Assembly (NCBI GenBank): GCA_934613645.1
Contig: CAKTTC010000015.1
Span: 1-52,560 of the forward strand
Length of the DNA stretch: 52,560 bases
Source of the DNA: an uncultured Opitutales bacterium
Lineage (GTDB): Bacteria; Verrucomicrobiota; Verrucomicrobiia; Opitutales; Intestinicryptomonadaceae
Reading direction: 5' to 3'
In this document: positions 7,927 through 16,471 of the stretch, piece after piece
Layout of the letters: each line of letters starts with the position of its first letter
Position numbering within the stretch: the stretch's first letter is position 1
Position numbers and translations under genes: made by a program
The notes under the pieces: generated by a model
The model's database searches: none
The model's input: the letters and a program-made list of their open reading frames with translations, nothing else
Told to the model about the DNA's origin: nothing

Positions 7927-9408
7927 TTAGAATTTCGCCAAGCGCATATCGCCCTGTTGGACGAACGCCTCGTGCATTGCGTATGCCTTCGAAAGCGTCT
8001 GGGGAGTGTGTCCGCAGGGAACGGCTTTGAGGAAGTCGCGCAGCAGCGGCTTGTAGTCTTCGTGGGCGCAGTTTTCAATCATAATCTGGGCGCGTTCCAT
8101 CGGCGATTTGCCTCTGAGGTCGGCTACGCCTTTTTCCGTGACGATGATGTTTACGCTGTGTTCGGTGTGGTCGCAGTGCGAAACGTTCGGGACAATCGCG
8201 CTGATAAGGCCGCCCTTTGCAACCGACGGGCACGTGTAAATCGACAGATACGCCGCGCGCGTGAAGTCGCCCGAGCCGCCGATGCCGTTCATGATGTTTT
8301 TGCCCATGATGTGCGAGCTGTTGACGTTGCCCGAGAGGTCGACTTCAATGGCAGTGTTCATAGAGATTATGCCGATTCTGCGCGCCACTTCGGGGCTGTT
8401 GGAAATTTCCTGCGGGCGAAGCACCAGCTTGTCTTTGAAGAATTTGATGTTCTGGTATACTTCGTCGATTTTCGCGGCAGTGCAGGTGAGCGATGTAGCC
8501 GAAGCGCACTTGATGTGCCCGTGTTCGATGAGGTCGATAACAGAATCCTGCAATACTTCCGAATACATGCAGAACTGCGGAATGTCGGGGTTTTCGCCGA
8601 GCGCGCCCAAGACCGCGTTTGCAATGTTGCCGACGCCGCTTTGAATGGGCAGGAACTGCTGGGGAATTCTGCCCGCCTTCATTTCGGCCGCGAGGAAGTC
8701 GGCGACGTTCTGCCCGATTTTCTGCGTTATGGGGTCGCTGGGCTTGAAGGGGTTTACTTGGTCGGGCATATCGGTGCGGACAATGCCGACGATTTTCTTC
8801 GGGTCAACTTTCACAACGGGCGAGCCGATTCTGTCGCCTGCCGCATAAATCGGGATTTCGCGGCGGAACGGGGGGTTCGCCGTTTCGTAGATGTCGTGAA
8901 TTCCGTAAAGCTCTTTCGACTGGTGTGCGTTAAGCTCTATGAGGATTTTGTCGGCGAGTTTCAAGCCCGTGGGCGAGATACCGACGGAAGTTGTAAGCAA
9001 AATTTCGCCCTTTTCGTTGACATCGGCGGCTTCGACAATGGCCCAGTCGAACTTGCCCATAAAGCCGTAGTTCATATACTGGGGGGTCATCGAAAGGTGC
9101 AGGTCGGTATAGCGGATTTCGTTGGAGTTTGCGCCCTTTCTGATATCGGGGTTTGTCTGGTAGGGGGCGCGGTATGCTATTGCGTGCGCCCTCGCCAAAA
9201 CGCCTTCGCACAGGTCGCCCGACGACGCCCCCGTAACGACAGCTATTCTGAATTCTCTGCCTTCGGCGTGTTCCTTTTCCGCCTTTGCGGCTATTGCCGA
9301 GGGAATTACCTTTGTTGCGCCCGCGGGAGTAAAGCCGCTGAAGGCGATTTGTTGACCGTTCTGAATGAAGCTTGCCGCTTCCTCTGCTGTTATGTAATTG
9401 TAGCTCAT
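7927..9408 (-). CDS. Succinyl-CoA / propionyl-CoA CoA-transferase, acetyl-CoA hydrolase family
   Basis: 493 residues, a full-length member of the acetyl-CoA hydrolase/transferase family (Cat1, AarC, ScpC type). It moves CoA between short carboxylic acids through a glutamyl-CoA intermediate; the catalytic residue is Glu284 in MYSEVLQDS. A glycine-rich GIGGSGDFTRAAYLS lies near residue 375, and the C-terminal SHCDHTEHSVNIIVTEKGVA is typical. Next to a methylmalonyl-CoA decarboxylase and epimerase, the likely reaction is propionyl-CoA plus succinate to propionate plus succinyl-CoA, closing the propionate cycle; acetate as acceptor is an alternative. It has a terminator both before and after, so it is probably its own transcript. 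Cytosolic. Confidence 0.92.
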   Translation of the reverse strand: MSYNYITAEEAASFIQNGQQIAFSGFTPAGATKVIPSAIAAKAEKEHAEGREFRIAVVTGASSGDLCEGVLARAHAIAYRAPYQTNPDIRKGANSNEIRYTDLHLSMTPQYMNYGFMGKFDWAIVEAADVNEKGEILLTTSVGISPTGLKLADKILIELNAHQSKELYGIHDIYETANPPFRREIPIYAAGDRIGSPVVKVDPKKIVGIVRTDMPDQVNPFKPSDPITQKIGQNVADFLAAEMKAGRIPQQFLPIQSGVGNIANAVLGALGENPDIPQFCMYSEVLQDSVIDLIEHGHIKCASATSLTCTAAKIDEVYQNIKFFKDKLVLRPQEISNSPEVARRIGIISMNTAIEVDLSGNVNSSHIMGKNIMNGIGGSGDFTRAAYLSIYTCPSVAKGGLISAIVPNVSHCDHTEHSVNIIVTEKGVADLRGKSPMERAQIMIENCAHEDYKPLLRDFLKAVPCGHTPQTLSKAYAMHEAFVQQGDMRLAKF

Positions 9409-9429
9409 TTTGGTTGTTTGTTTGTGTGT

Positions 9430-9471
9430 TAAAAAATATGGCGCGAAATTGTAAACGTTTTCGCGCCATAG
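9430..9471 (-). terminator. Intrinsic terminator ending the decarboxylase operon
   Basis: A 12-bp perfect stem TATGGCGCGAAA / TTTCGCGCCATA is followed on the minus strand by TTTTTT. It separates the decarboxylase operon from the CoA-transferase gene, although read-through into the latter is possible. Confidence 0.85.
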
Positions 9472-9499
9472 GAAAGCTTTTTTTGTTTATTCGGCGAAT

Positions 9500-11071
9500 T
9501 TATAGCGAGGATATGAAAAATCCCGCAACAAGTGCCGTGCCGATAACGCCCGCAACGTTCGGGCCCATTGCGTGCATAAGCAGGAAGTTCGAGGGGTCGG
9601 CCTTTGCGCCCTCAACCTGCGAGACTCTCGCCGCCATGGGCACTGCCGAAACGCCCGCCGAGCCGATGAGCGGGTTGATTTTATCCTTCAGGAACAGGTT
9701 CATTCCCTTTGCTATGATCACGCCCGCCGCGGTCGAGAAGCTGAACGCCACAACGCCCAAAAGCAGAATGTAGAGCGTTTCCGCCTTGATGAAGCGGTCG
9801 CCCGTCATTGTGATGCCCACCGACGTTCCGAGGAATATCGTGATTACGTTGATAAGCTCGTTTTGAGCCGCCTTGCTGAGGCGGTCGCAAACGCCCGATT
9901 CCTTGATGAAGTTGCCCAGCATCAGCATTCCGATAAGCGCGGAAACCGGCGGAACAAGCAGAATGCACGCAATGGCAACAACGAGCGCGAAAATCAGCTT
10001 TTCAAGTCGCGAGACTTTGCGCAGGCTTTTCATTCTGATTTTGCGCTCCTTTTGCGTTGTAAACAGGCGCATTATAGGCGGCTGTATAATGGGCACCAAA
10101 GCCATATAGCTGTAGGCTGCAACGGCAATGGGCGCAAGCAGGTGCGGGGCGAGTTTGTTTGCGCAGAAGATGGAGGTCGGGCCGTCCGCGCCGCCGATAA
10201 TTCCGATTGACGCGGCTTCGGGCGAAGTGAACCCGAGCGCAAGCGCGCCGATGAACGTTGCAAAAACGCCGAACTGCGCCGCGCCGCCCAACAGCAGCGT
10301 TTTGGGGTTTGCAATGAGCGGGCCGAAGTCGGTCAGCGCGCCGACGCCCAAGAAGATGAGCGGCGGGAACAACTCAAGCAGCACGCCCATTTGCAGGTAG
10401 TAGTAAAGTCCGCCAACTCCTGGGTTGTAGACGTCGATTATCTTCTCGCCGTATTTTACGGGCGCGCCCGCCTTGACTGCCTCTACAACTCCGCCAGAGG
10501 CTTCCGCCCAGACGAAATGTTCGTCGGCTTTAAGCGCGAGCGGCTTGCCCTTGAACGAAACGTTGAACACCTTGCCCGCAAGCGCGCGCTCAATGTCCTT
10601 CTTTGCTTCGAACTTAAGCGGCGAGACAATCGCGAGCATATCGGGCAGCCCTTCGGCGCGTTTGAAAACGTCCTTTCTGCCTTCGGGCGAGGAAACGTCG
10701 TCGAGCTTCGCGAAGAAGTCGGCAATGTCCTTTTGCGCGGTCTGTTCGCTGCGGACAATTTCCGAGACTTTCGTTGGCAGATGTTTTATCACGCGCGGGG
10801 CGAAGGCTTCGTCGCCCTTTTGCACGAACACCGCTTTCACGATTCCCTCCGCGGGCGAAACAAGATACCCCGCGGGCTTGTTGACCACGCCTTCGGTCGG
10901 GAGGTTCGCAAGCAGCGCGCCGAAAGCTATGGGCACGAGCAGCAGCGGTTCGTATTGGCGGAACACCGCCAGATACAACAGCACCGCCGACACCGCCCAC
11001 ATAACGACCATTCGCCAATCGACGTAGCAGAATCCCGAATCGTAGACCAGTTCCAGTATACTGTTTAGCAT
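9500..11071 (-). CDS. mmdB: Sodium-pumping decarboxylase beta subunit with large insert
   Basis: 523 residues, about 100-150 longer than usual OadB/MmdB/GcdB. The subunit takes CO2 from carboxybiotin and couples its release to Na+ export across the inner membrane. Family core motifs are intact: EPLLLVPIAFGALLANLP at 41-58, PPLIFLGVGALTDFGPL near 236-252, GIIGGADGPTSIF, AVAAYSYMALVPIIQPP, and the C-terminal AMGPNVAGVIGTALVAG. Between the first and second blocks, residues about 62-218 form an extra soluble segment. Its two ends (SPAEGIVKAVFVQKGDEAF and the GGVVEAVKAGAPVKYGEKI part) resemble the halves of a biotinyl/lipoyl barrel without the modified lysine. The gene ends the operon with the biotin carrier 31 bases upstream. 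Confidence 0.93.
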   Translation of the reverse strand: MLNSILELVYDSGFCYVDWRMVVMWAVSAVLLYLAVFRQYEPLLLVPIAFGALLANLPTEGVVNKPAGYLVSPAEGIVKAVFVQKGDEAFAPRVIKHLPTKVSEIVRSEQTAQKDIADFFAKLDDVSSPEGRKDVFKRAEGLPDMLAIVSPLKFEAKKDIERALAGKVFNVSFKGKPLALKADEHFVWAEASGGVVEAVKAGAPVKYGEKIIDVYNPGVGGLYYYLQMGVLLELFPPLIFLGVGALTDFGPLIANPKTLLLGGAAQFGVFATFIGALALGFTSPEAASIGIIGGADGPTSIFCANKLAPHLLAPIAVAAYSYMALVPIIQPPIMRLFTTQKERKIRMKSLRKVSRLEKLIFALVVAIACILLVPPVSALIGMLMLGNFIKESGVCDRLSKAAQNELINVITIFLGTSVGITMTGDRFIKAETLYILLLGVVAFSFSTAAGVIIAKGMNLFLKDKINPLIGSAGVSAVPMAARVSQVEGAKADPSNFLLMHAMGPNVAGVIGTALVAGFFISSL

Positions 11072-11102
11072 AATGCGTATGCGAAAAATTCGCCTCCGTT
11101 TT

Positions 11103-11510
11103 TTACGACATCGAAACGAGCGGTTCGCCCTCTTGGACGCTCTGACCCGCGGCTACGTAGACTTTGGTTACCGTTCCGTCTTTTGTCGCGTTTACGGGCG
11201 TGTTCATTTTCATGGCCTCAAGCATTACGAGCAAGTCGCCCGCTTTGACCGCCTGACCCTCTTTTACCGCGACGCTTGAAATCGAAGCCGCCAGCGGGCA
11301 CACAACGTCTCCCGCCGAAGCCGCAACGGGCGCGGGAGCTGCCGCTTTCGGCGCGGGCGCGGGAGCTGCAACGGGGGCTGCCGCAACGGGTGCGGGCGCA
11401 GCCTGCGGGGCGGGAGCCGCCACGGGCGTTACCGACGCAATGCTCGAGCCGAGAATTTCGACTTCAACTTCGTATGTTTTTCCGTCAACTGTGATGCGTA
11501 ATTTTTTCAT
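11103..11510 (-). CDS. mmdC: Biotin carrier subunit of the decarboxylase
   Basis: 135 residues. The short N-terminal domain (MKKLRITVDGKTYEVEVE) is followed by an Ala/Pro-rich flexible linker (about 28-64) and a biotinyl domain at about 66-135 with the attachment motif EAMKM, Lys101 being the biotin site. It carries CO2 as carboxybiotin from the carboxyltransferase to the membrane beta subunit. It lies between the small membrane subunit and beta subunit genes on the same strand, exactly the partner order expected of methylmalonyl-CoA decarboxylase. A biotin-protein ligase is not visible in the window. Confidence 0.95.
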   Translation of the reverse strand: MKKLRITVDGKTYEVEVEILGSSIASVTPVAAPAPQAAPAPVAAAPVAAPAPAPKAAAPAPVAASAGDVVCPLAASISSVAVKEGQAVKAGDLLVMLEAMKMNTPVNATKDGTVTKVYVAAGQSVQEGEPLVSMS

Positions 11511-11535
11511 AAATTTTTTCCTTCGTTTTTTGTGT

Positions 11536-11985
11536 TTAGTGTTTGCGGTTTTTTACGGGAATGTAGTTTTGTTCCGCGAAAATCTGTTCGCGGCCGTATC
11601 TGGAGTAGTTGAAATCAACGGGCTTGAAATTCACAACGCGCGCGCGTTCGCCGTCGAGGGCGATAGTCGCCGCCGCGGTGAGCACGGCGAGCAGTTCGGC
11701 GGAGTCGTTTTTAAGCTCGGGCATAACGCTTGCCACCGCCGCCGATATGACGTATGCGTGGTCGGCGGGCAGTTCTGCGTTTGCAAGTTTTACTGTTTTG
11801 GGCTTCTGCTGCGCGGGCGCGGGCTTGTCGGCCTTTCTTTCGGCGAGCTTGAAGAACACGCCGATACCCGAAATGCCGAGCGAAAGCACGAGCAGCACGC
11901 CCATCACCAGAATAAACCCCGCCGCCGAGAACCCGAGCGTCTGCCAGACGTCGGGTTTGAGCGGGATAATCGACAACATCAACAT
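11536..11985 (-). CDS. mmdD: Small membrane subunit of the decarboxylase (OadG/MmdD-like)
   Basis: 149 residues. One transmembrane helix (about 18-42, GFSAAGFILVMGVLLVLSLG) is followed by a cytoplasmic part with a Lys/Pro-rich linker, as in OadG/MmdD, the subunit that holds the complex together at the membrane. GGAGG lies six bases before the start at 11985. The C-terminal region (about 75-149) is longer than in minimal OadG. The assignment rests on the membrane anchor plus the position between the carboxyltransferase and biotin carrier genes. Confidence 0.82.
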   Translation of the reverse strand: MLMLSIIPLKPDVWQTLGFSAAGFILVMGVLLVLSLGISGIGVFFKLAERKADKPAPAQQKPKTVKLANAELPADHAYVISAAVASVMPELKNDSAELLAVLTAAATIALDGERARVVNFKPVDFNYSRYGREQIFAEQNYIPVKNRKH

Positions 11986-12000
11986 AGTTTCCTCCGTTTT

Positions 12001-13563
12001 TTAGAGCGGTATGTTGCCGTTTTTCTTCGGCAGGGTTGTTGCGCGTTTTGAAAGCACGGCTCTCAACGCCATTGCTATTGCCCCGCGCGACTGAGCTGGT
12101 TCGATAACGTCGGTTACCTTGCCCAGACTTGCCGCCTGATAGGGGCTTTCGAATTTTTCGCTGTAGGCTTTCATATACTCTGCCGCCTTTTCGGCGCGGG
12201 CTTTCGGGTCTTCTATTGCCTTAAGCTCCTTGCCGTAGAGCACGTTTACCGCGCCCTTTGCGCCCATAACGGCTATTTCGGCCGTCGGCCAGGCGAAGAT
12301 TACGTCGCCGCCCAAATCTTTGCAGCACATTGCAATATACGCGCCGCCGTATGCCTTTCGCATCACGAGCGTCACCATGGGCACTGTGCACGCGGCGTAG
12401 GCGTAGAGCATTTTCGCGCCGTGTCTGATTATGCCGCCGCGCTCCTGCGCCAACCCAGGCATAAACCCCGGAACGTCAACAAGGCTTACAAGCGGCACGT
12501 TGAAGGAATTGCAGGTGAGGATAAAGCGTGCGGCCTTGTCGGAGGCGTCGATGTCCAGACACCCCGCCTTGAAGTTCGGCTGGTTTGCTATGATTCCCAC
12601 CACGACTCCCTGAATGCGCGCAAAGCCCACAACGACGTTCTTTGCGAAGTGCTCCTGAATTTCGAAGAAGTCGGCGTTATCGACCAAATGGGCAATCACG
12701 TCTTTTACGTTGTAGGAGGAGTTTGCCGCCTCGGGAACGATGTCGTTGAGGGCGGGGTCGTAGTCGCGGACTACGGGCTGCGAGAGGTCGTGCGGGGGTT
12801 CCTGCATATTGTTCGACGGCAGGAACGACAACAGTTTCGCCGCCAACTCAAGCGCGTGTTTGTCGTCTTTTGCCACAAGGTGGATATTGCCCGAAACCGT
12901 CGCGTGGGCGTTCGCCGTTGCGAACATTTCAAGCGTCGCCTCTTCGCCCATTGCCGCCTTGATAACCTGCGGGCCGCAGATGAAAAGGTTTGCGTTTTTC
13001 TCCGTCATGATGATGAAGTCCATCAGCGCGGGGCTGTATGCCGCGCCGCCCGCGCACGGGCCCGCGATAATCGAAATCTGCGGAATCACGCCCGAGCACG
13101 ACACGTTTTGGCGGAATATCTGCGCGTAGCCCGAGAGCGATTCCACGCCCTCCTGAATGCGCGCGCCGCCGCTGTCGTTGACGCCCACCACGGGCATTCC
13201 GTTGTTGGCGGCGAACTGCATCAAATCGACTATCTTCTTTGCGTGGTTGGAGCCGAGCGAGCCGCCCGACACCGTGAAATCCTGACTGAACGCCGCGGTG
13301 GGTCTGCCGTTTACAAGCCCTATTCCGCAGATTACGCCGTCCGTGGGGAGTTTCTTTTTCTCCATTCCGAAGTTGTGGCAGTTGTGCTGGACGTGCATGC
13401 CGAACTCCTGAAACGTTCCTTCGTCGAAGAGGGCGGTGATTCTGTCGCGCGCGGTCATCAGCCCTTTTTCGCGGCGGGCTTTGAGTTTTTCCGCTCCGCC
13501 CGCGTTCAATGCTTCCTGAATTCTATCGGCAAGCTCCTGTTGTTTTTTTTGTGATATTGCCAT
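12001..13563 (-). CDS. mmdA: Methylmalonyl-CoA decarboxylase carboxyltransferase (alpha) subunit
   Basis: 520 residues, the length of PccB/MmdA-type acyl-CoA carboxyltransferases. The enzyme transfers the carboxyl group of (S)-methylmalonyl-CoA to biotin, giving propionyl-CoA. Two crotonase-fold halves are visible: GVNDSGGARIQEGVESL (first oxyanion region) and later LVDVPGFMPGLAQERGGIIRHGAK with RKAYGGAYIAMC (second). The acyl-CoA type, rather than a pyruvate-carboxylase type, makes this a methylmalonyl-CoA and not an oxaloacetate decarboxylase; glutaconyl-CoA is less likely given the epimerase next door. Without an accompanying biotin carboxylase gene, function as an ATP-driven propionyl-CoA carboxylase is unlikely. 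Confidence 0.94.
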   Translation of the reverse strand: MAISQKKQQELADRIQEALNAGGAEKLKARREKGLMTARDRITALFDEGTFQEFGMHVQHNCHNFGMEKKKLPTDGVICGIGLVNGRPTAAFSQDFTVSGGSLGSNHAKKIVDLMQFAANNGMPVVGVNDSGGARIQEGVESLSGYAQIFRQNVSCSGVIPQISIIAGPCAGGAAYSPALMDFIIMTEKNANLFICGPQVIKAAMGEEATLEMFATANAHATVSGNIHLVAKDDKHALELAAKLLSFLPSNNMQEPPHDLSQPVVRDYDPALNDIVPEAANSSYNVKDVIAHLVDNADFFEIQEHFAKNVVVGFARIQGVVVGIIANQPNFKAGCLDIDASDKAARFILTCNSFNVPLVSLVDVPGFMPGLAQERGGIIRHGAKMLYAYAACTVPMVTLVMRKAYGGAYIAMCCKDLGGDVIFAWPTAEIAVMGAKGAVNVLYGKELKAIEDPKARAEKAAEYMKAYSEKFESPYQAASLGKVTDVIEPAQSRGAIAMALRAVLSKRATTLPKKNGNIPL

Positions 13564-13590
13564 ATTGAGTTTTTCGATTTTTTGAAAAAA

Positions 13591-14013
13591 TTATTTACAC
13601 GCGCAGTCGCAGCCGTCCTGACAGATTTCCGTGAGCACGCCGAACGTCGACTTGGGGTGCAGGAACGCGATTTTCTTGGAATGCGCGCCAATTTTCGGCG
13701 TTTCGTTGAGCAGTATTACGCCCGCGTCTTTTGCCTGCGCCAGATTCGCGCAGATGTCGTCGCTGTTGAAGGCTATGTGGTGGATTCCCCCGTGCGGGTT
13801 CTTTTCGAGATACTTGGCTATGGGGCTTTCGGGCGAGGTGGGTTCGAGCAGTTCGATATGCACGCCCCCCACGTTGAAGAACGCCGTTTTGACCTTCTGG
13901 TCGGCCACTTCCTCAGTGCCTTCGCACTTCAGTCCGAGCGCGTTTTCATAGTATTTTGCGGCGTCTTCAATGGATTTTACCGCTATTCCTATATGGTCGA
14001 TTTTGCCAATCAT
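13591..14013 (-). CDS. mce: Methylmalonyl-CoA epimerase
   Basis: 140 residues, vicinal-oxygen-chelate (glyoxalase) fold. It interconverts (R)- and (S)-methylmalonyl-CoA, linking the B12-dependent mutase to the decarboxylase. Candidate metal ligands are His7 in DHIGIAV, His78/His79 in GGIHHIAF and Glu129 in VLTEICQ, plus the VHIELLEP strand (51-58). It is the first gene of the decarboxylase run (28 bases before mmdA). The Cys-rich tail (CQDGCDCACK) is unusual for the family. A methylmalonyl-CoA mutase is needed for the pathway but is not in this window. Confidence 0.94.
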   Translation of the reverse strand: MIGKIDHIGIAVKSIEDAAKYYENALGLKCEGTEEVADQKVKTAFFNVGGVHIELLEPTSPESPIAKYLEKNPHGGIHHIAFNSDDICANLAQAKDAGVILLNETPKIGAHSKKIAFLHPKSTFGVLTEICQDGCDCACK

Positions 14014-14263
14014 CTCATGCCTTTCTTTTTGTTCTTATTTTGCGCGCCGAAGTTTTTGCCGTAGCGTTCCGCGCAAAACGCGGTTGTTTTTTTGACAACG
14101 GGTGTTTGTCCGCCGCCCGAAAAACGTCGAAAAACGGAAATATTCAAAGTAATTCCAAAATTCCGCTTTCCGCAACTTTACAGGCCGCGTAAAAAACGAT
14201 ACCACGCTAATCTACCGAGCGGGCATAATCAAGTTTTTTTTGCGTTGGGCGCGGCAAAAAAAT

Positions 14264-15382
14264 CTACAAAATAAGCGAGATGAATTCGGCGTTTGACCTG
14301 CTCTGTTTCATTCTGGATATGAGCGTTTCGGCGACCGCCTCGGGTTTTGCGCCCGCCATCGCCCTGCGCAGGAACGAAGCCGCCTCAAGTTCCTTTTCCG
14401 AAAGCAGCAGTTCTTCGCGCCGCGTGCCCGAAGCCGCAACGTTTATTGCGGGCCAAATGCGCATTTCCGCTATTTTCCTGTCCAAGACCATTTCCATATT
14501 GCCCGTGCCCTTGAATTCCTGAAAAATAAGTTCGTCCATGCGCGAGCCGGTCTCTATGAGAGCCGACGCAAGAATTGTAAGAGAGCCTCCCTCTTCGGTA
14601 TTGCGCGCCGCCGAAAACATCTGCCGCGGACGCTCCAGCGCGCGAATGTCAAGCCCGCCCGACATCGTTCTTCCGCCGTTTGCCTTTGCCGCGTTGTGTG
14701 CGCGCGCAAGCCGTGTGAGCGAGTCCATAAGCAGCACGACGTCTTTGCCCGTTTCCACGAGGTGTTTTGCGCGCTCTATTGCGAGGTCGGAAATTCTGAT
14801 GTGCGTGTTGATGTCTTCGTCGTTGGAGGAGGCGAAAATCTCCGCCTGCGGAACGTCCATGCGGAAGTCGGTAACCTCTTCGGGGCGTTCGTCCACAAGC
14901 AGAATCATCAGGTGGCATTCGGGGTGGTTTTCTATTATCCCGAAGGCGACGTCTTTAAGCAGCGTTGTTTTGCCCGTTCGCGGCGGGGCTACGATAAGTC
15001 CGCGCGTGCCCTTGCCGACGGGGCAGAAAATGTCGATGATTCTGTTTGTGAGGCGTCCGTCTTTTGTTTCCAGACGCAGTTTTTTGTTGGGGGCTATTGT
15101 GGTGAGGTTTTGGAACGAGGGCACTTTGCGGCGTTCGGTGCATTTAAGCCCGTCGATTGTTTCGATAAAGCGGACTTTCGGGTTTTTGTGCCCCTGCGCC
15201 TGATGGGCTTTGGCTGTTATGAACTGCCCCTTTTTGATGTTGAAACGCTGCACCAGCTCTTTGGGGACATACGGGTCGGTAGGTTTTGTTTTTCCGCCGA
15301 ATTTCGGGTTCAGAAGAACGCCGTTGTTGTTGCTTGTGGGCGCAAAAATACCGCCCACATCCACGATTTGCAAATTATCCAT
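14264..15382 (-). CDS. rho: Transcription termination factor Rho
   Basis: 372 residues, an RNA-dependent hexameric ATPase that ends transcription. Walker A is APPRTGKTT at 132-140 (Lys138), Walker B is DVVLLMDSLTRLARA, and the Q/R-loop regions and the C-terminal SRMKQSRSNAEFISLI are intact. The protein is about 45 residues shorter than E. coli Rho: the N-terminal helical domain is missing, and the RNA-binding cold-shock-like region (about 8-100) is divergent, with VPKELVQRFNIKKGQFI as the best-conserved piece. The frame upstream is closed, so the short N-terminus is real unless a non-standard start is used. It lies at the end of a minus-strand gene run. Confidence 0.95.
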   Translation of the reverse strand: MDNLQIVDVGGIFAPTSNNNGVLLNPKFGGKTKPTDPYVPKELVQRFNIKKGQFITAKAHQAQGHKNPKVRFIETIDGLKCTERRKVPSFQNLTTIAPNKKLRLETKDGRLTNRIIDIFCPVGKGTRGLIVAPPRTGKTTLLKDVAFGIIENHPECHLMILLVDERPEEVTDFRMDVPQAEIFASSNDEDINTHIRISDLAIERAKHLVETGKDVVLLMDSLTRLARAHNAAKANGGRTMSGGLDIRALERPRQMFSAARNTEEGGSLTILASALIETGSRMDELIFQEFKGTGNMEMVLDRKIAEMRIWPAINVAASGTRREELLLSEKELEAASFLRRAMAGAKPEAVAETLISRMKQSRSNAEFISLIL

Positions 15383-15524
15383 AATTTATTAAAGTGAGAA
15401 ATTTTTCCCGAAAGGGGGATTTTCCATTCCGCGCGGAATTTTCCGCAAGACGAAATCGGCGACACTGTCGCCCCGATAAAAACAGACACAACTAAGTATA
15501 TTTTCGGGGCGAAGACAAGCTTTT

Positions 15525-15917
15525 TTATTTGTTGGAGCGCAAACTTACTTTTTTAATTTTCGCAAGGCGCGCCAAGTCTACGGCGTCGGTCACGAATTCG
15601 AGCGGCGTTTTGGCGTCGGCATACACAAGCACCGCCGAATTGCCCGATTTTGCAACATTGTCGAATTCCCCCCGCAGTTGCGCAAGGGTTGTTTTTTTGC
15701 CGTTGAAAGAGTAGCCGCCGCTTTTGTCTACAAGCAGCACGTTCGGCAAAGCCGAACTTTCCGAAGCCGACGTTTTCATAACGGGCGGGGTGATGTCGAC
15801 CGCGTAGATGTCTTTAAACTGCATTGTAAGCAGGAAGAAGAAAATAAGAGCCGTAAGCACGTCCACAAGCGGCACTATGTTTACCTGCGCCTGAGCCCTT
15901 TTTCTTCTTATCTGCAT
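15525..15917 (-). CDS. exbD: ExbD/TolR-family proton-channel subunit
   Basis: 130 residues. A positively charged N-terminus (MQIRRKRAQAQVN) precedes one transmembrane helix with the family's key aspartate, Asp19, in PLVDVLTALIFFFLL, then a periplasmic domain to residue 130. With ExbB encoded four bases upstream it forms a proton-driven motor that energises outer-membrane transport through TonB, or envelope maintenance as TolR. No TonB or TolB gene is adjacent. Confidence 0.9.
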   Translation of the reverse strand: MQIRRKRAQAQVNIVPLVDVLTALIFFFLLTMQFKDIYAVDITPPVMKTSASESSALPNVLLVDKSGGYSFNGKKTTLAQLRGEFDNVAKSGNSAVLVYADAKTPLEFVTDAVDLARLAKIKKVSLRSNK

Positions 15918-15921
15918 ACGT

Positions 15922-16470
15922 CTACCGCGCTATGTTCAGAAGTCTTTCCACGCACACGTTTATGCGCGCGGCGAGTTTGTCTATGCGCCTGTTCAGAAAG
16001 GAGCTTCCTATGATTGCGGGAATTGCTATTGAAAGCCCTATGATTGTGGTTGAAAGGGCAAGCCCAACGCCCTTCGACATTGCCTCCGCGGTGGGGATTC
16101 CGCTTTCGGTTGCGAACACCGAAACAAGACCCGCAACCGTTCCCAGAAGCCCCAGCAGCGGCGCGGCGGAAATTACGATATCGAGCACGAACATTCCCCT
16201 GTCGAGCTTCGTGATTTCCAGCTGGGCAAAGGCTTTCAGCGCGTCGGCGTCGACATGCGCGAGTTTGTAGAAGTCGACAATTCTTCCCGCCGAGGAGTTG
16301 CCGCCCGTCTGCGGTATGCGCCCCTCGAAGAGGTCTTTTTCTATGCGTTCGGGAATGATTTTGGAACTGCGCAGAGAAATGAGCCGTTCCACAATCATAA
16401 AGACGGCCGCCAGAGAGCAAAGCCCGAGCGGGTAGATGAACACTCCCGCGCCCTCGAGGAGAAATTCCAT
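15922..16470 (-). CDS. exbB: ExbB/TolQ/MotA-family channel subunit
   Basis: 182 residues with three transmembrane helices (about 10-27, 94-120 and 135-156). The signature AAPLLGLLGTVAGLVSVF lies in the second helix, and GVGLALSTTIIGLSIAIPA makes up the third. It forms the pentameric proton channel with ExbD. It begins one base after the leuD stop (TAG-T-ATG), so translation is coupled. The short loop form without a periplasmic extension argues for ExbB/TolQ and not MotA. Confidence 0.92.
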   Translation of the reverse strand: MEFLLEGAGVFIYPLGLCSLAAVFMIVERLISLRSSKIIPERIEKDLFEGRIPQTGGNSSAGRIVDFYKLAHVDADALKAFAQLEITKLDRGMFVLDIVISAAPLLGLLGTVAGLVSVFATESGIPTAEAMSKGVGLALSTTIIGLSIAIPAIIGSSFLNRRIDKLAARINVCVERLLNIAR

Positions 16471-16471
16471 A

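Noticed and set aside
7789..9432. 547-residue plus-strand frame opposite the CoA-transferase
   Set aside because: It mirrors a gene with clear family motifs; long antisense frames are frequent here because of the GC-rich codon pattern. The same holds for 22309-23913 opposite gdhA and 17270-18565 opposite the acyl-ACP synthetase.
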